Below are positions 25,845 through 35,199 of a stretch of 64,000 nucleotides of DNA, one piece after another. The notes under the pieces are model-generated. The model did no database searches, was not told the origin of the DNA, and saw only the letters and a program-made list of their open reading frames with translations. The DNA is from Planotetraspora thailandica (GTDB lineage: Bacteria > Actinomycetota > Actinomycetes > Streptosporangiales > Streptosporangiaceae). The DNA lies in NCBI RefSeq assembly GCF_016863335.1, contig NZ_BOOR01000021.1, positions 124,001-188,000 on the forward strand, in the 5' to 3' direction. The position numbers and the translations under genes were made by a program. Numbering within the stretch: the first letter of the stretch is position 1; every line of letters starts with the position of its first letter.

Positions 25845-28193
25845 ATGCGGGACTCCGAGAGGGCACGGTCTGCGGGGATTTTAAGCAGGTCCGCGGCACG
25901 GAATGTATTCGAGCAGGTGCGCCTCCGCTATTTCCGGCTTTCGCCGTTCGCCAGGCGTGCCGTGTTCGCGGGGCTGTTGATCGCCGTCATGGGCCTCGCC
26001 GCCGCTCTGGGGTGGAGCCTCGCGCCCACCTTCGTCTACGCGGTCGTGCTGCTCGCCTTCGCCGCCCTCGCGCTCAGTTATCCGCGCGCGGCCGCAACCG
26101 CCCTGGTCGTGGCGGGGTGGGGCCTGCCGGGATGGGTGTTCTACAGCATGTTCGGCACGCAGTCGCCTGCGGCCTTCCTGCTGATACTCCTCGCGATCCT
26201 CGTCGCGGGCGCCGCCCATCTGATCCGGTGGGTGGCTCCGTGGGTCACCACGCTGATGGCGCTGGTGCCCGCGGCCCTCGTCGCGTTCGCCCTTTCCTGG
26301 ACGTCGCCCACCGCCTCCGTGTGGGGCGCCTACCTCGTGGCCGCCGCGGTGCTGGTCTACCGGCTGGTGCTCGCCCGCAAGGTCAAAGCCGAGCAGGCGT
26401 CGCCCGGCGGCGACGGCGAGGGGCAGGTCCAGCAGCGCATCAGGATCGGCGGTCACCAGACCTCCCCGGCCGACGCGGGGGCGCCGCCGCCCATCACGGT
26501 GGAGCAGGCGCTCGGCGAACTCGAGGCGATGATCGGTCTCGAACCGGTCAAGGAGCAGGTACGGGCGATCGCGGCCTCCATCGAGGCAGCCCGGCTCCGC
26601 AAGGAGGCCGGTTACACCAACGAGCCGCCCATGCGTCATTTCGTCTTCGTCGGCCCGCCGGGCACGGGCAAGACGAGCGTGGCGCGCACCCTGGCCAAGA
26701 TCTTCTACGCCTTCGGCCTGCTGGAGACGCCGTTCGTGGTCGAGGCCCAGCGTGCCGACCTCGTCGGCGAATATCTGGGCGCCACGGCGATCAAGACCAA
26801 CGAGCTGATCGACCGGGCGATCGGCGGCGTGCTGTTCGTCGACGAGGCGTACAGCCTGATCAACTCGGGGGACGGCCAGCCCGACAGATTCGGGTCCGAG
26901 GCCGTGCAGACCCTGCTCAAGCGGGCCGAGGACGACCGCGACCGGCTGATCATCATCCTGGCCGGCTACGAGAAGGAGATGAACGGCTTCCTGTCGTCCA
27001 ATCCCGGGTTGTCCAGCCGGTTCTCCACCCGGGTGCGCTTTCCGAGCTACACGCCCGCCGAGCTGCTGGAGATCACCGAGGCGCTTCAGGCGCGGCGCGG
27101 GGACACGTTGTCCGCCGAGGCCCGCCCGGTCTTCCGCCGCCTCTATGAGGACGTGCAGCGCCGCGGGCTGCTCGACGAGCTCGGCAACGCCCGGTTCGCG
27201 CGCAGCCTGACCGAGACCGCCGCCCAGGCCCGCGACGTGCGGGTCGTCGGCGCGGGAGGCGCTCCGCGCGCGGAGGACCTGGTCACCGTCACACCGGCCG
27301 ACGTCACCAGGGCGTTCAACGAACTCACCGCGAGGTTCCGCGGCTACCAGGCGACGCCGACCCTGGAGGACGCGCTCGCCGACCTCGACCGCATGGCGGG
27401 CCTGGATCCGGTCAAGCAGCAGGTGCACGCGATAGCGGCCCAGTTGAAGGTGGCGCGGATGCGCCAGGAGCAGGGTCTGCCCGTCCAGTCGCAGATGCGG
27501 CATTTCGTTTTCGTCGGCCCGCCGGGTACGGGCAAGACGACCGTCGCCCGCATCGTCGGCCGCATCTTCTCCGCCCTCGGGCTGCTCGCCCGTCCCGACG
27601 TCGTCGAGGCCTCCCGTGCCGACCTGGTGGGCCAGCATCTGGGCGCGACCGCGATCAAGACCAACGAGCTCGTCGACCGGGCACTGGGCGGTGTGCTGTT
27701 CATCGACGAGGCCTACGGCCTGGTCAACACGGGATATTCCGGTGGGGACGCCTTTGGGGCCGAAGCCGTGCAGACCCTGCTGAAACGAGCCGAGGACGAC
27801 CGCGACCGGGTCGTCATCATCCTGGCCGGCTACCGGCGCGAGATGGACGCCTTCCTCTCCACCAACCCGGGCCTGGCCTCCCGCTTCGACCAGCGGGTGA
27901 TCTTCCCGTCCTATGCGCCGGCCGAGCTGGCGGAGATCGCCGGGCTGCTGGCGTCCAGAAGCGGCGACCACTTCGACACGGCGGCTGCGCGCGACCTCGC
28001 CGACGTCTTCGACTGGGTCTGCCGCGAGGGGCTGATCGACGGGCTGGGCAACGGCCGCTTCGCCCGCTCCCTCTACGAGAAGGCCGCGCTGCGCCGCGAC
28101 GTACGGCTGGCCGCCCAGGGCTCGGCGACGCCCAGCGAGCTCACCACCATCACCAGCGACGACGTCCGCAGCGCCGTAGACGAATTGTCCTGA
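25845..28193 (+). CDS. Membrane-anchored tandem CbxX/CfqX-type AAA+ ATPase
   Basis: A 782-residue protein. The N-terminal 40-190 region holds five to six hydrophobic helices. Two AAA+ modules of the CbxX/CfqX family follow, with Walker A GPPGTGKT at about 270 and 558, Walker B GGVLFVDEAYSL and GGVLFIDEAYGL, and arginine-finger regions SSRFSTRVRFPSY and ASRFDQRVIFPSY. Related ATPases remodel protein complexes (Rubisco activase CbbX, EccA of type VII secretion), though membrane anchoring differs from those. ATG 25845 has GGGGAGG upstream. It is downstream of the TPR membrane protein; a TATAAC -10-like box is at 25814. Confidence 0.88.
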   Translation: MRDSERARSAGILSRSAARNVFEQVRLRYFRLSPFARRAVFAGLLIAVMGLAAALGWSLAPTFVYAVVLLAFAALALSYPRAAATALVVAGWGLPGWVFYSMFGTQSPAAFLLILLAILVAGAAHLIRWVAPWVTTLMALVPAALVAFALSWTSPTASVWGAYLVAAAVLVYRLVLARKVKAEQASPGGDGEGQVQQRIRIGGHQTSPADAGAPPPITVEQALGELEAMIGLEPVKEQVRAIAASIEAARLRKEAGYTNEPPMRHFVFVGPPGTGKTSVARTLAKIFYAFGLLETPFVVEAQRADLVGEYLGATAIKTNELIDRAIGGVLFVDEAYSLINSGDGQPDRFGSEAVQTLLKRAEDDRDRLIIILAGYEKEMNGFLSSNPGLSSRFSTRVRFPSYTPAELLEITEALQARRGDTLSAEARPVFRRLYEDVQRRGLLDELGNARFARSLTETAAQARDVRVVGAGGAPRAEDLVTVTPADVTRAFNELTARFRGYQATPTLEDALADLDRMAGLDPVKQQVHAIAAQLKVARMRQEQGLPVQSQMRHFVFVGPPGTGKTTVARIVGRIFSALGLLARPDVVEASRADLVGQHLGATAIKTNELVDRALGGVLFIDEAYGLVNTGYSGGDAFGAEAVQTLLKRAEDDRDRVVIILAGYRREMDAFLSTNPGLASRFDQRVIFPSYAPAELAEIAGLLASRSGDHFDTAAARDLADVFDWVCREGLIDGLGNGRFARSLYEKAALRRDVRLAAQGSATPSELTTITSDDVRSAVDELS

Positions 28194-28330
28194 CCTCGTC
28201 CTGAACACGACGGGTTCTGAAGCCGTCCCGTGCTCGATGTGGTTCGTGCTCGCGCGTCCAGATGGCCTGGAGTGATTACTGTCTGCTACTAATCTAGTGC
28301 GATATGTAGCTGGAGGAATCGGAGAGCACG

Positions 28331-30028
28331 TTGAGAGCACGATGGCCGGCTGCCCTTGCCGCACTGATCGCTCTGGGAGCCGCGGGCGCATGCGGGGGTG
28401 ACAACCTCCCAGGCTGGCGTGAGAACAACCTTCCTCCCTCTCCCGTCAAGGCGTTCGACATCAACCAGGTGCCGCGAGACAAGGTCAAGGACGGCGGCAC
28501 CCTGCGGTGGGGGCTCGGAGAATTCCCCTCCCAGTGGAACCAGAACCACGTCGACGGCAACATGACCAGCGTTGACACGGTCATGAGCGCCCTGATGCCG
28601 ACCCCGTTCCGGTCGGACGAGAGAGGGCGGGTCTCGCTCGACCTCGACTACGTCACCAACGCCAGGATCACCGCGACCTCGCCGCACCAGGTCATCACCT
28701 ATTCGCTGAACCCGAAGGCCAAGTGGTCGGACGGCAAGCCGATCACCTGGGCCGACTACGCGGCGCAGTGGAAGGCGATGAACGGGCAGAACAAGGCCTT
28801 CCGCGTCGACTCGACCATCGCGTACGAGAACATCCAGAGCGTAACGCGGGGGTCGAGCGACCATGAGGTGGTCGTCACCCTGACCCAGCCGTTCAACGAG
28901 TGGCAGTCGCTGTTCTCGCCTCTGTATCCGGCCTCGGCGAACTCCTCGCCGGAGGCGTTCAACGCCGACTGGGTCAACAAGATCCCCGTCACGGCCGGGC
29001 CGTTCAAGCTCTCCTCCTTCGACGTCAAGGGCAAGTCGATCACGCTCGTCCGCGACCAGAACTGGTGGGGCGACCAGGCGAAACTCGACAAGCTCGTATT
29101 CCTTGGCGTGAAGACCGACATGGTCCGCGCATTCACCAAGGGAGAGGTCGACGTCTACGACGTGGGCCCGGCACCCGACGACTACTCGCGGGCGCGGGGC
29201 GCCTGGGACGCCGTCGTACGGCAGGCCGCCGGCACCGATTTCCGGCAGTTCACGTTCAACGGCGAGAGCCCCGTCCTGGCCGACATCCGGGTACGGCAGG
29301 CCATCGCCATGGCACTCGACCGCCGAGCGCTCATGCAGCTGGACCTGAAGGGCCTCGGCTGGCCGGCCGTCACGCTCGACAACCACTTCCTCTCCAACAG
29401 CCAGCAGGGATACCGCGGCAACGCGGGCGACATCGGCACCTACAACCCGCAGAAGGCCGGGCAGCTGCTCGACGAGGTGGGCTGGAAGATGTCCGGCAAG
29501 ACCCGGATGCGCAACGGAACGCCGATGAACGTGCGCTTCGTCGTCCCGGCGGGGGTGGGCGTGAGCGACACCGAGGCCGAGGTGACCCGGTTGATGCTCC
29601 GCAGGATCGGCGTCGGGGTGACCATCCAGACCGTGCCGTTCAACGACTTCTTCACGAAGTACCTCATTCCCGGCAACTTCGACATCACGGCGTTCTCCTA
29701 TCCGTCGACGCCGTATCCGATATCGAACGCCTTCGACGTGTACGCCTACGGTGAGAACACCAAGGGCGACGACATGAAGTGGTATTCCAACCTGGGCCGC
29801 ACCGGCAGTCGCGAGATCGACCAGGCGATGTACCGCGCGGGCAGCGTGTCCGACCCGGGCCAGATCGCCGAGCTCGTGAACGCGGCGGACGAGCTGGTCT
29901 GGCGGCAGATCAACGTGCTGCCGCTCTATCAGAGCCCACAGAACGTCGCCGTGCGTTCCACGCTCGCCAACGTCGGGGCGAACGGCTTCTACGACCTGAG
30001 GTATGCCGACATCGGCTTCACGTCCTGA
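28331..30028 (+). CDS. ABC transporter substrate-binding lipoprotein, family 5 (peptide/nickel type)
   Basis: A 565-residue secreted lipoprotein. Start is TTG 28331 with GGAG six bases before it; the nearby ATG 28342 is out of frame. A short signal peptide ends at a lipobox-like GAAGAC with Cys21. The SBP_bac_5 domain shows LNPKAKWSDGKPITWADY, VRQAIAMALDRRALMQ and the terminal NVLPLYQSPQNVAVR. It binds oligopeptides or similar solutes outside the membrane. No permease or ATPase genes are nearby, so its transporter lies elsewhere. It is convergent with pxpABC, whose substrate 5-oxoproline can derive from peptides. Confidence 0.9.
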   Translation: MRARWPAALAALIALGAAGACGGDNLPGWRENNLPPSPVKAFDINQVPRDKVKDGGTLRWGLGEFPSQWNQNHVDGNMTSVDTVMSALMPTPFRSDERGRVSLDLDYVTNARITATSPHQVITYSLNPKAKWSDGKPITWADYAAQWKAMNGQNKAFRVDSTIAYENIQSVTRGSSDHEVVVTLTQPFNEWQSLFSPLYPASANSSPEAFNADWVNKIPVTAGPFKLSSFDVKGKSITLVRDQNWWGDQAKLDKLVFLGVKTDMVRAFTKGEVDVYDVGPAPDDYSRARGAWDAVVRQAAGTDFRQFTFNGESPVLADIRVRQAIAMALDRRALMQLDLKGLGWPAVTLDNHFLSNSQQGYRGNAGDIGTYNPQKAGQLLDEVGWKMSGKTRMRNGTPMNVRFVVPAGVGVSDTEAEVTRLMLRRIGVGVTIQTVPFNDFFTKYLIPGNFDITAFSYPSTPYPISNAFDVYAYGENTKGDDMKWYSNLGRTGSREIDQAMYRAGSVSDPGQIAELVNAADELVWRQINVLPLYQSPQNVAVRSTLANVGANGFYDLRYADIGFTS

Positions 30029-30068
30029 GCCGCATGCGCGGGGCCTCCGCTTCGTGAGGCCCCGCGCG

Positions 30069-30953
30069 TCACAGGCCGGCCGGGGAACCCGTGGTCCACG
30101 GCGAACCGGCCGGTTTGAACCACAACCGGTCACCCGGCCGCAACTGCGCAACGACGGCGACGTCACGCGCCGCGACCACCCCGATCACCGGATAGCCGCC
30201 CGTCGGCGGATGATCGGCGAGGAACACGATGGGCCGCCCGTCCGGCGGCACCTGAATCGCCCCCAGCGCCATGCCCTCGCTCGGCAGCTCACCCTCGCGC
30301 GCCCGCTCCAGCGGCGCTCCCCGCAACCGCACGCCGACGCGGTTGCTCTCCGAAGCCACCTCGTACGGCTCGGCCCCGAGCGACTTCAGCGCGCCGGGCG
30401 TGAACCAGTCGGTCCGCGGGCCGAGGACCACCCGGACGGCCGCGCAGGGGGGAATCGGCCGCTGCACGGCGACGTCGACCTGGATGGCGGTCACGGGCGC
30501 GTCCCCGACGGGCAGGAGTGTCCCGGGGCTCAACGGAGGAGGTCCGAGCCCCGACAGCGAATCGGTGGACCGGCTGCCGAGCACCGGCGCGACGCCGATC
30601 CCGCCGCGCACGGCGAGGTAGGTCCGCAGCCCTTCGCGCGGTGATCCCACGCGCAGCGTCCCGCCCGCGGGTATCCAGATCGGGGCGCACATCCCGGCCG
30701 GCCGGCCGTCCGCATCCACCGGGCACGGGGCTCCGGCCAGCGCGATCCACGCTCCGGCGGCGAAGCGCAGCAGGGCGCCTCCGAAGGTCAGCTCGATCCC
30801 GGCGGCCGCCTCCGGATTGCCGACGAGCCGGTTGGCCAGCCGCATGCTCGGCGCGTCCGCCGCTCCCGAGCGCGGCACGCCCAGGTGGGCGTAACCGGAC
30901 CGTCCCAGATCCTGCACCGACGCGTACGGCCCCGGGGACACCACCTCGATCAT
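30069..30953 (-). CDS. pxpC: 5-oxoprolinase subunit C
   Basis: A 294-residue protein of the biotin-dependent carboxyltransferase-like (KipA/AHS2) family. It starts MIEVVSPGPYASVQDLGRSGYAHLGVPRSG, a strong family signature, and ends with the FLADHPPTGGYPVIGVV motif. Together with PxpA and PxpB it forms the ATP-dependent prokaryotic 5-oxoprolinase, opening 5-oxo-L-proline to glutamate. Its ATG overlaps the pxpB stop by four bases. It is last in the pxpABC operon. Confidence 0.93.
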   Translation of the reverse strand: MIEVVSPGPYASVQDLGRSGYAHLGVPRSGAADAPSMRLANRLVGNPEAAAGIELTFGGALLRFAAGAWIALAGAPCPVDADGRPAGMCAPIWIPAGGTLRVGSPREGLRTYLAVRGGIGVAPVLGSRSTDSLSGLGPPPLSPGTLLPVGDAPVTAIQVDVAVQRPIPPCAAVRVVLGPRTDWFTPGALKSLGAEPYEVASESNRVGVRLRGAPLERAREGELPSEGMALGAIQVPPDGRPIVFLADHPPTGGYPVIGVVAARDVAVVAQLRPGDRLWFKPAGSPWTTGSPAGL

Positions 30954-31567
30954 GGAACGAACCTGACTCTGGTGCCCGGCGCCAGCCTCGCCGGAGGATC
31001 GGCGGCCACATCCCACACCCGCAGGTCCGTACGGCCGAGCAGCCGCCACCCGCCGGGGGAGGCCGAGGGATAGACGGCCGAGTACGGCCCGGCGATCGCC
31101 ACGGACCCGGGCGGCACCGAGGTGCGCGGCGTCTCCAGCCGGGGCACGTGCAGCCGGGGGTCCAGGCCGACGAGGTAGGCGAATCCGGGGGCGAAACCGA
31201 GCCAGCCGGCGACGAACTCGGAGGCGGCGTGCCGTTCGGCCACCTCGCGGGCGGTGAGGCCGGTCAACTCGGCCACCGCCTGCAGGTCGGCGCCGTCGTA
31301 GACCACCGGGATCTCCACGACCTCCGCCGCCTCCTCGTAGCGGCCCGCGGGCGGCGCCGAAGCGGCGTCGAGCAGCGTGACCAGGCGAGCCGCCAGACGA
31401 TCGTGGTCGGCCCCCGGCGCCACGACCAGCACAGTCTCCTGCCCCGGGACGATCTCCTCGACCTCCCGGGGTCTTTCGGCGCGCAGGAGGGCGTCCAGGC
31501 GGTGGGCGACCGCGGTTGTGCCGGTCTCCACCAGCAGGCCGTGCTCGCCCGCTCGCCGGATCGTCAT
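30950..31567 (-). CDS. pxpB: 5-oxoprolinase subunit B
   Basis: A 205-residue KipI/AHS1 family protein. Conserved segments are VEIPVVYDGADL, GWLGFAPGFAYLVGLDPRLHVPRLETPRTSVPPGSVAIAG and SPGGWRLLGRT. It pairs with PxpC to activate 5-oxoproline for PxpA. It overlaps pxpA upstream and pxpC downstream by four bases each, so all three are translationally coupled. Confidence 0.94.
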   Translation of the reverse strand: MTIRRAGEHGLLVETGTTAVAHRLDALLRAERPREVEEIVPGQETVLVVAPGADHDRLAARLVTLLDAASAPPAGRYEEAAEVVEIPVVYDGADLQAVAELTGLTAREVAERHAASEFVAGWLGFAPGFAYLVGLDPRLHVPRLETPRTSVPPGSVAIAGPYSAVYPSASPGGWRLLGRTDLRVWDVAADPPARLAPGTRVRFVP

Positions 31568-32331
31568 GCGAAGGACTCCACGCCGACGCCCGCGCCGACC
31601 AGGGCGTCGCGGACGGCCTCGGCGAGCGCGACCGCGCCCGGGGTGTCCCCGTGGACGCAGACCGAGCGGGCGTCGACCCGCACGTCGGTGCCGTCGACGG
31701 CGGTGACCACCCCGTCGCGGGCCATCCGCACCGCGCGGGCGGCCACCTCATCGGGGTCGTGCAGGACGGCGCCGATCTCGCGGCGTGGCAGCAGCGTGCC
31801 CGCCGGGGTGTAGGCGCGGTCGGCGAAGCATTCGCTCACCGTGGGCACGCCGTACCGCTCCGCGATGGGATGAACGGCCGATCCGGGCAGGGTCAGCACC
31901 GGCAGCGAGCCGCCCGCGGCCGGGCCGTAGTCGGCCACTGCGGCGACCACCGCCTCCGCCTGGACCACATCGCGGCAGATCCGGTTGTACAGCGCGCCGT
32001 GCGGCTTGACATAGGAGACCCGGCCGCCCATGGCGCGGGCGATCCCGTCGACCGCGGCGATCTGGTACATGACCTCGGAGCAGAGCTCCTCGGGGTCCAT
32101 GTCGATCTCGCGGCGGCCGAAGCCCGCGAGGTCGCGGTAGGACACCTGGGCCCCGATGGAAACGCCCCGGTCCACGGCCGCCGCACAGGTCCGCCTGATG
32201 ATGAGCGGATCACCGGCGTGGAACCCGCAGGCCACATTCGCGCTCGTCACGATGTCCAGCAGGGCGAGATCGTCGCCGAGGCTCCAGACTCCGAAGCCCT
32301 CCCCGAGATCCGCGTTCAGGTCGATCTTCAC
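31564..32331 (-). CDS. pxpA: 5-oxoprolinase subunit A (LamB/YcsF family)
   Basis: A 255-residue LamB/YcsF family hydrolase. It begins MKIDLNADLGEGFG, then shows NVACGFHAGDPLIIRRTC, the GAQVSYRDLAGFGRR block and YVKPHGALYN. It is the first gene of pxpABC and catalyses ring opening of 5-oxoproline after phosphorylation. Two tandem copies of a ~100-bp sequence lie in the 306-bp region upstream and must contain or flank its promoter. Confidence 0.95.
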   Translation of the reverse strand: MKIDLNADLGEGFGVWSLGDDLALLDIVTSANVACGFHAGDPLIIRRTCAAAVDRGVSIGAQVSYRDLAGFGRREIDMDPEELCSEVMYQIAAVDGIARAMGGRVSYVKPHGALYNRICRDVVQAEAVVAAVADYGPAAGGSLPVLTLPGSAVHPIAERYGVPTVSECFADRAYTPAGTLLPRREIGAVLHDPDEVAARAVRMARDGVVTAVDGTDVRVDARSVCVHGDTPGAVALAEAVRDALVGAGVGVESFA

Positions 32332-32369
32332 GGCAGCCTCCGTGTTTATGGTCCTCGCTCCGCTCGGAC

Positions 32370-32589
32370 GGGCTCGGGGCGCTTTGAGGCGGCGCCTTCC
32401 TTCGTCGTTCGGGGTCGCTCGTGCCTCGTTCCCCGCTCACTCCTCAGTCCAGGCACCGCCGCGCCCTTCGCGTTCGATCTGCCGCGCCTTCGGCTCGGCG
32501 GGCTCCGGGCGCTTTGAGGCGGCGCCTTCCTTGGTCGTTCGGGGTCGCTCGTGCCTCGCTCCCCGCTCACTCCTCAGTCCAGGCACCGC
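32370..32589. repeat. Two ~100-bp direct repeats, period 120 bp
   Basis: The stretch 32370-32469 recurs at 32490-32589 with only about four mismatches. Both contain GCGCTTTGAGGCGGCGCC (an imperfect palindrome) and end near AGGCACCGCCGCGCCC. The 20-bp linker between them also resembles the sequence preceding copy 1. They fill almost the whole gap between pxpA and the upstream gene. They look like a locally duplicated intergenic element, not coding sequence. Confidence 0.85.
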
Positions 32590-32637
32590 CGCGCCCCTCG
32601 CACATCCAATCCTGCCCCGGATCGGGCTGCGCGGGGG

Positions 32638-34200
32638 TCAGAGAGGTGGTTCGTCCGGGATGTCGGCGATGTCGTCCAGGGCCGCCGCCAGCTCATCGGG
32701 ATGGTCGCCGATCCGCTCGGCGATCTCGATGAGCACATGCAGTACGTCGTGGCGGTCGTGGCCGAGATCGATCAGCCGCTCGGCGGCCTCCCACAGCTGC
32801 GGCGGGTCGCCGACCCACAACCTCCGGGCGATCTCCTCGTGCCAGGCGAGATGCTCCTCCAGATCGGGCCTGCTCAGCTCGTCGGCGTGGTCGATCTCCA
32901 GCAGGATGCGCCGGTCGGCCTCATCGCCCGGGTTCAGCAGGTCGAGGTCGGTCGAGCCGCGCCTTCCCCGGAGGATGGGGAAGGCGAAGGCGCGCCTGGC
33001 CAGGGCGGACAGGTCACCGTCGGGCAGCAGTCGCCGTACGAGGGAAGGATCGAGCCCGAAGGTCGCCGGGTCGCGATACGCCTCGGTGAAGCGGGCCGTC
33101 GCCTCCCACACCGCGTCGAGGGTGGCCCGCACCCCCTGATCCGGCAGGCCGATGCGCGGACCCGCGAAGCGGACCCAGGCCGACAGCACGTGGGGCATGG
33201 CGTCCTGCTCGGCGTGGGACAGCAGCACCTTGCGCGGCAGCCAGTCGAGCAGGAAGGTCTCGCACTTGGTCGGGCTCACCCGCATCGGCCGCCCGAAGTC
33301 CTGGTCGCAGCCGTAGTCGATGATGTGGTCGGTGCACCGCGAGGCGGCCGACGGGTCCGACAGGTTCTCCGCGGCGTCGGAGGCGAGGAACTCGGCGGCC
33401 AGCATCGCCCGGCGATCTTTGCTGTACGGAGCCTCGGTGTGGGCGGGCTCCGGCCGCATCCGCCCGGGCGGCAGCGCCTTGAGCCGCGCTCTGGCGAAGG
33501 CGTGGTAAGCGCTGTAGCTGTCGCTGACGAGCTTGGGGGCCTTGCGGCCCTGGGCGGCGTCGGTCGCCTTCATGGCGAACTCCAGAAGCGCCCTGGCCTG
33601 TTGGGGCTCGATCTCCTCGAAGCGCAGCAGGGGGTTGCCCGCGGCCTCCTGCCCGGCCTGCTCGATGAGCTTGTCGACCTGGGACGACACCCAGGCGTCC
33701 CTGGCCATGCCGCCCATGTTGTAGTCGACCACCAGGACCAGGGCGTGGGTGTCCTGGCCGTTGTAGGCGAAGGTGCAGACCACGGTGTCCTGGTCGCCGT
33801 ACACGTCCCGGGAGACGTAGCACCCGGCCGGCTTCACCGCGCCCACCCGGTCGGCCCACTGGGGCCTTGCCACGTCCGACTCCATCAGGGCCAGCGCGGC
33901 ACCCTCGGCCTTGGCGGCCTGCCGGGCGGTGCCCAGGTAGGCCACGGAGACGAGCAGGGTCAGCGCGGCCGGCGTGCCGGCCTTGGCCGCGTAGTCGACC
34001 AGGCCCTCGCCGAGGATCTGCTCGACGTCGCCGCCCCGCAGCCGCCTTCCCCACCAGGCGCCGAGCATGTCGGAGACCATCAGCTCGGCGTCGAGCGGGG
34101 TCCGTACGGCGAGCAGTTCGCGCGCCGCCAGCAACATCTCCGCGAAGACGTCGTCCGGCGGCCGGGTCTCCCGGGGATCGCGCCGATGCCGACGACTCAC
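32638..34200 (-). CDS. Conserved actinobacterial protein of unknown function (520 aa)
   Basis: A long soluble alpha-helical protein. The C-terminal 110 residues (HLAWHEEIARRLWVGDPPQLWEAAERLIDLGHDRHDVLHVLIE) resemble the DUF1841-type helical domain. The middle includes VVCTFAYNGQDTHALVLVVDYNMGGMARDAW, a possible alpha/beta segment. There are no membrane segments and no catalytic motif I can name. The start is uncertain: GTG 34200 (VSRRHRRDPRE) is chosen because residues upstream to 34392 are of shadow-like composition. Confidence 0.7.
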   Translation of the reverse strand: MSRRHRRDPRETRPPDDVFAEMLLAARELLAVRTPLDAELMVSDMLGAWWGRRLRGGDVEQILGEGLVDYAAKAGTPAALTLLVSVAYLGTARQAAKAEGAALALMESDVARPQWADRVGAVKPAGCYVSRDVYGDQDTVVCTFAYNGQDTHALVLVVDYNMGGMARDAWVSSQVDKLIEQAGQEAAGNPLLRFEEIEPQQARALLEFAMKATDAAQGRKAPKLVSDSYSAYHAFARARLKALPPGRMRPEPAHTEAPYSKDRRAMLAAEFLASDAAENLSDPSAASRCTDHIIDYGCDQDFGRPMRVSPTKCETFLLDWLPRKVLLSHAEQDAMPHVLSAWVRFAGPRIGLPDQGVRATLDAVWEATARFTEAYRDPATFGLDPSLVRRLLPDGDLSALARRAFAFPILRGRRGSTDLDLLNPGDEADRRILLEIDHADELSRPDLEEHLAWHEEIARRLWVGDPPQLWEAAERLIDLGHDRHDVLHVLIEIAERIGDHPDELAAALDDIADIPDEPPL

Positions 34201-34286
34201 GAGAACTCGCTTCGCTCGCTCACGCCCCCACCCTCTCGCATTCCCGCCCCGAACGGCGTCAGGAACGCGGGCCGGTGACGTCCCCG

Positions 34287-34532
34287 TTATGTGCGGGACG
34301 GCGGAGCGGAGTTGACCATGCCGAGCAGGTGCTCGCGGGCGACCCTCTCGACGATCTCGGGAGTCACGTCGATGCCTAAGTGGCCGGCGCACGCGGACAC
34401 GTCTGCGACGCAGCGGTTGATGGAGCTGACGGGGATGGTCAGGAACTCGGCGGCCAGCCGGGCGATCACGTGTCCGCGGAACTCGGCCTCCGCGGACGGG
34501 CCGCCACTGATTCGCATTGCGAGTGCGGGCAT
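34287..34532 (-). CDS. Small hypothetical protein (81 aa)
   Basis: A short helical protein with VIARLAAEFLTIPVSSINRCVADVSACAGHLGIDVTPEIVERVAREHLLGM. The pattern of three amphipathic helices is shared by small actinobacterial proteins of unknown role. The start at 34532 sits about nine bases after GAGGA; an earlier ATG at 34541 is too close to that site. It ends 86 bp before the start of the 520-aa gene, in the same direction. Confidence 0.62.
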   Translation of the reverse strand: MPALAMRISGGPSAEAEFRGHVIARLAAEFLTIPVSSINRCVADVSACAGHLGIDVTPEIVERVAREHLLGMVNSAPPSRT

Positions 34533-34632
34533 AGGCTGCATTCCTCGCTCAATGGGGACCTGCCGTCCCTTATTCCACCTGTTTCCAGGCGTCTGTCAAC
34601 CCTTGCTCAGGATGGCATGCCAAGCTGGTCGC

Positions 34633-35199
34633 ATGCCTATCCAGCTAGCCCAGCAGCCGGAGGCCGACGAGCTGCTCGGCCGCAACTCCCTTGCCCTGCT
34701 GATCGGCATGCTGCTCGACCAGCAGATTCCCATGGAATGGGCCTTCGCGGGACCCCGTGCGATCGCCGACAGGATGGGCCGCGACTTGGCCGCGCAGGAG
34801 ATCGCCTCCTATGATCCTGCGCAGTTCGCGGACCTGCTGGCGGCCAAGCCCGCCGTGCATCGGTATCCGAAGTCCATGGCGGGCAGGATCCAGCAGCTCG
34901 CCGCCTATCTGGTCGAGCATTACGACGGCTCGGCTGATCGGGTGTGGGAGGATGTCGGCGACGGTCACGAGCTGCTGCGCCGGCTGATGGCGCTGCCCGG
35001 ATTCGGCCGCCAGAAGGCACAGATCTTCCTGGCGCTGCTGGGCAAGCAACTGGGGGTCCGGCCGCAGGGGTGGCGTGAGGCGGCCGGGTCGTACGGCGAG
35101 GAGGGCGTGCACCGTTCGGTGGCCGACGTCGTCGACGCCGGCAGCTTGGAACTGGTCCGCGCGACGAAGCAGGAAGCGAAGCGGGCGGCCAAGAAGTAG
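34633..35199 (+). CDS. HhH-GPD-type base excision DNA repair protein
   Basis: A 188-residue protein matching a small actinobacterial HhH-GPD family. It has LALLIGMLLDQQIPMEWAF (glycosylase-like N-terminal helices) and the helix-hairpin-helix segment LMALPGFGRQKAQIFLALLGKQLGV. There is no iron-sulfur cluster loop. The tail is Lys/Arg-rich (KQEAKRAAKK). It may be a DNA glycosylase, but its substrate is not established. ATG 34633 was chosen over the much longer open frame because family homology begins there. Confidence 0.82.
   Translation: MPIQLAQQPEADELLGRNSLALLIGMLLDQQIPMEWAFAGPRAIADRMGRDLAAQEIASYDPAQFADLLAAKPAVHRYPKSMAGRIQQLAAYLVEHYDGSADRVWEDVGDGHELLRRLMALPGFGRQKAQIFLALLGKQLGVRPQGWREAAGSYGEEGVHRSVADVVDAGSLELVRATKQEAKRAAKK

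Noticed and set aside
25881-28391. 836-residue minus-strand frame opposite the tandem AAA+ ATPase
   Set aside because: Shadow frame produced by high GC third-codon bias; the plus-strand gene shows both Walker motifs.
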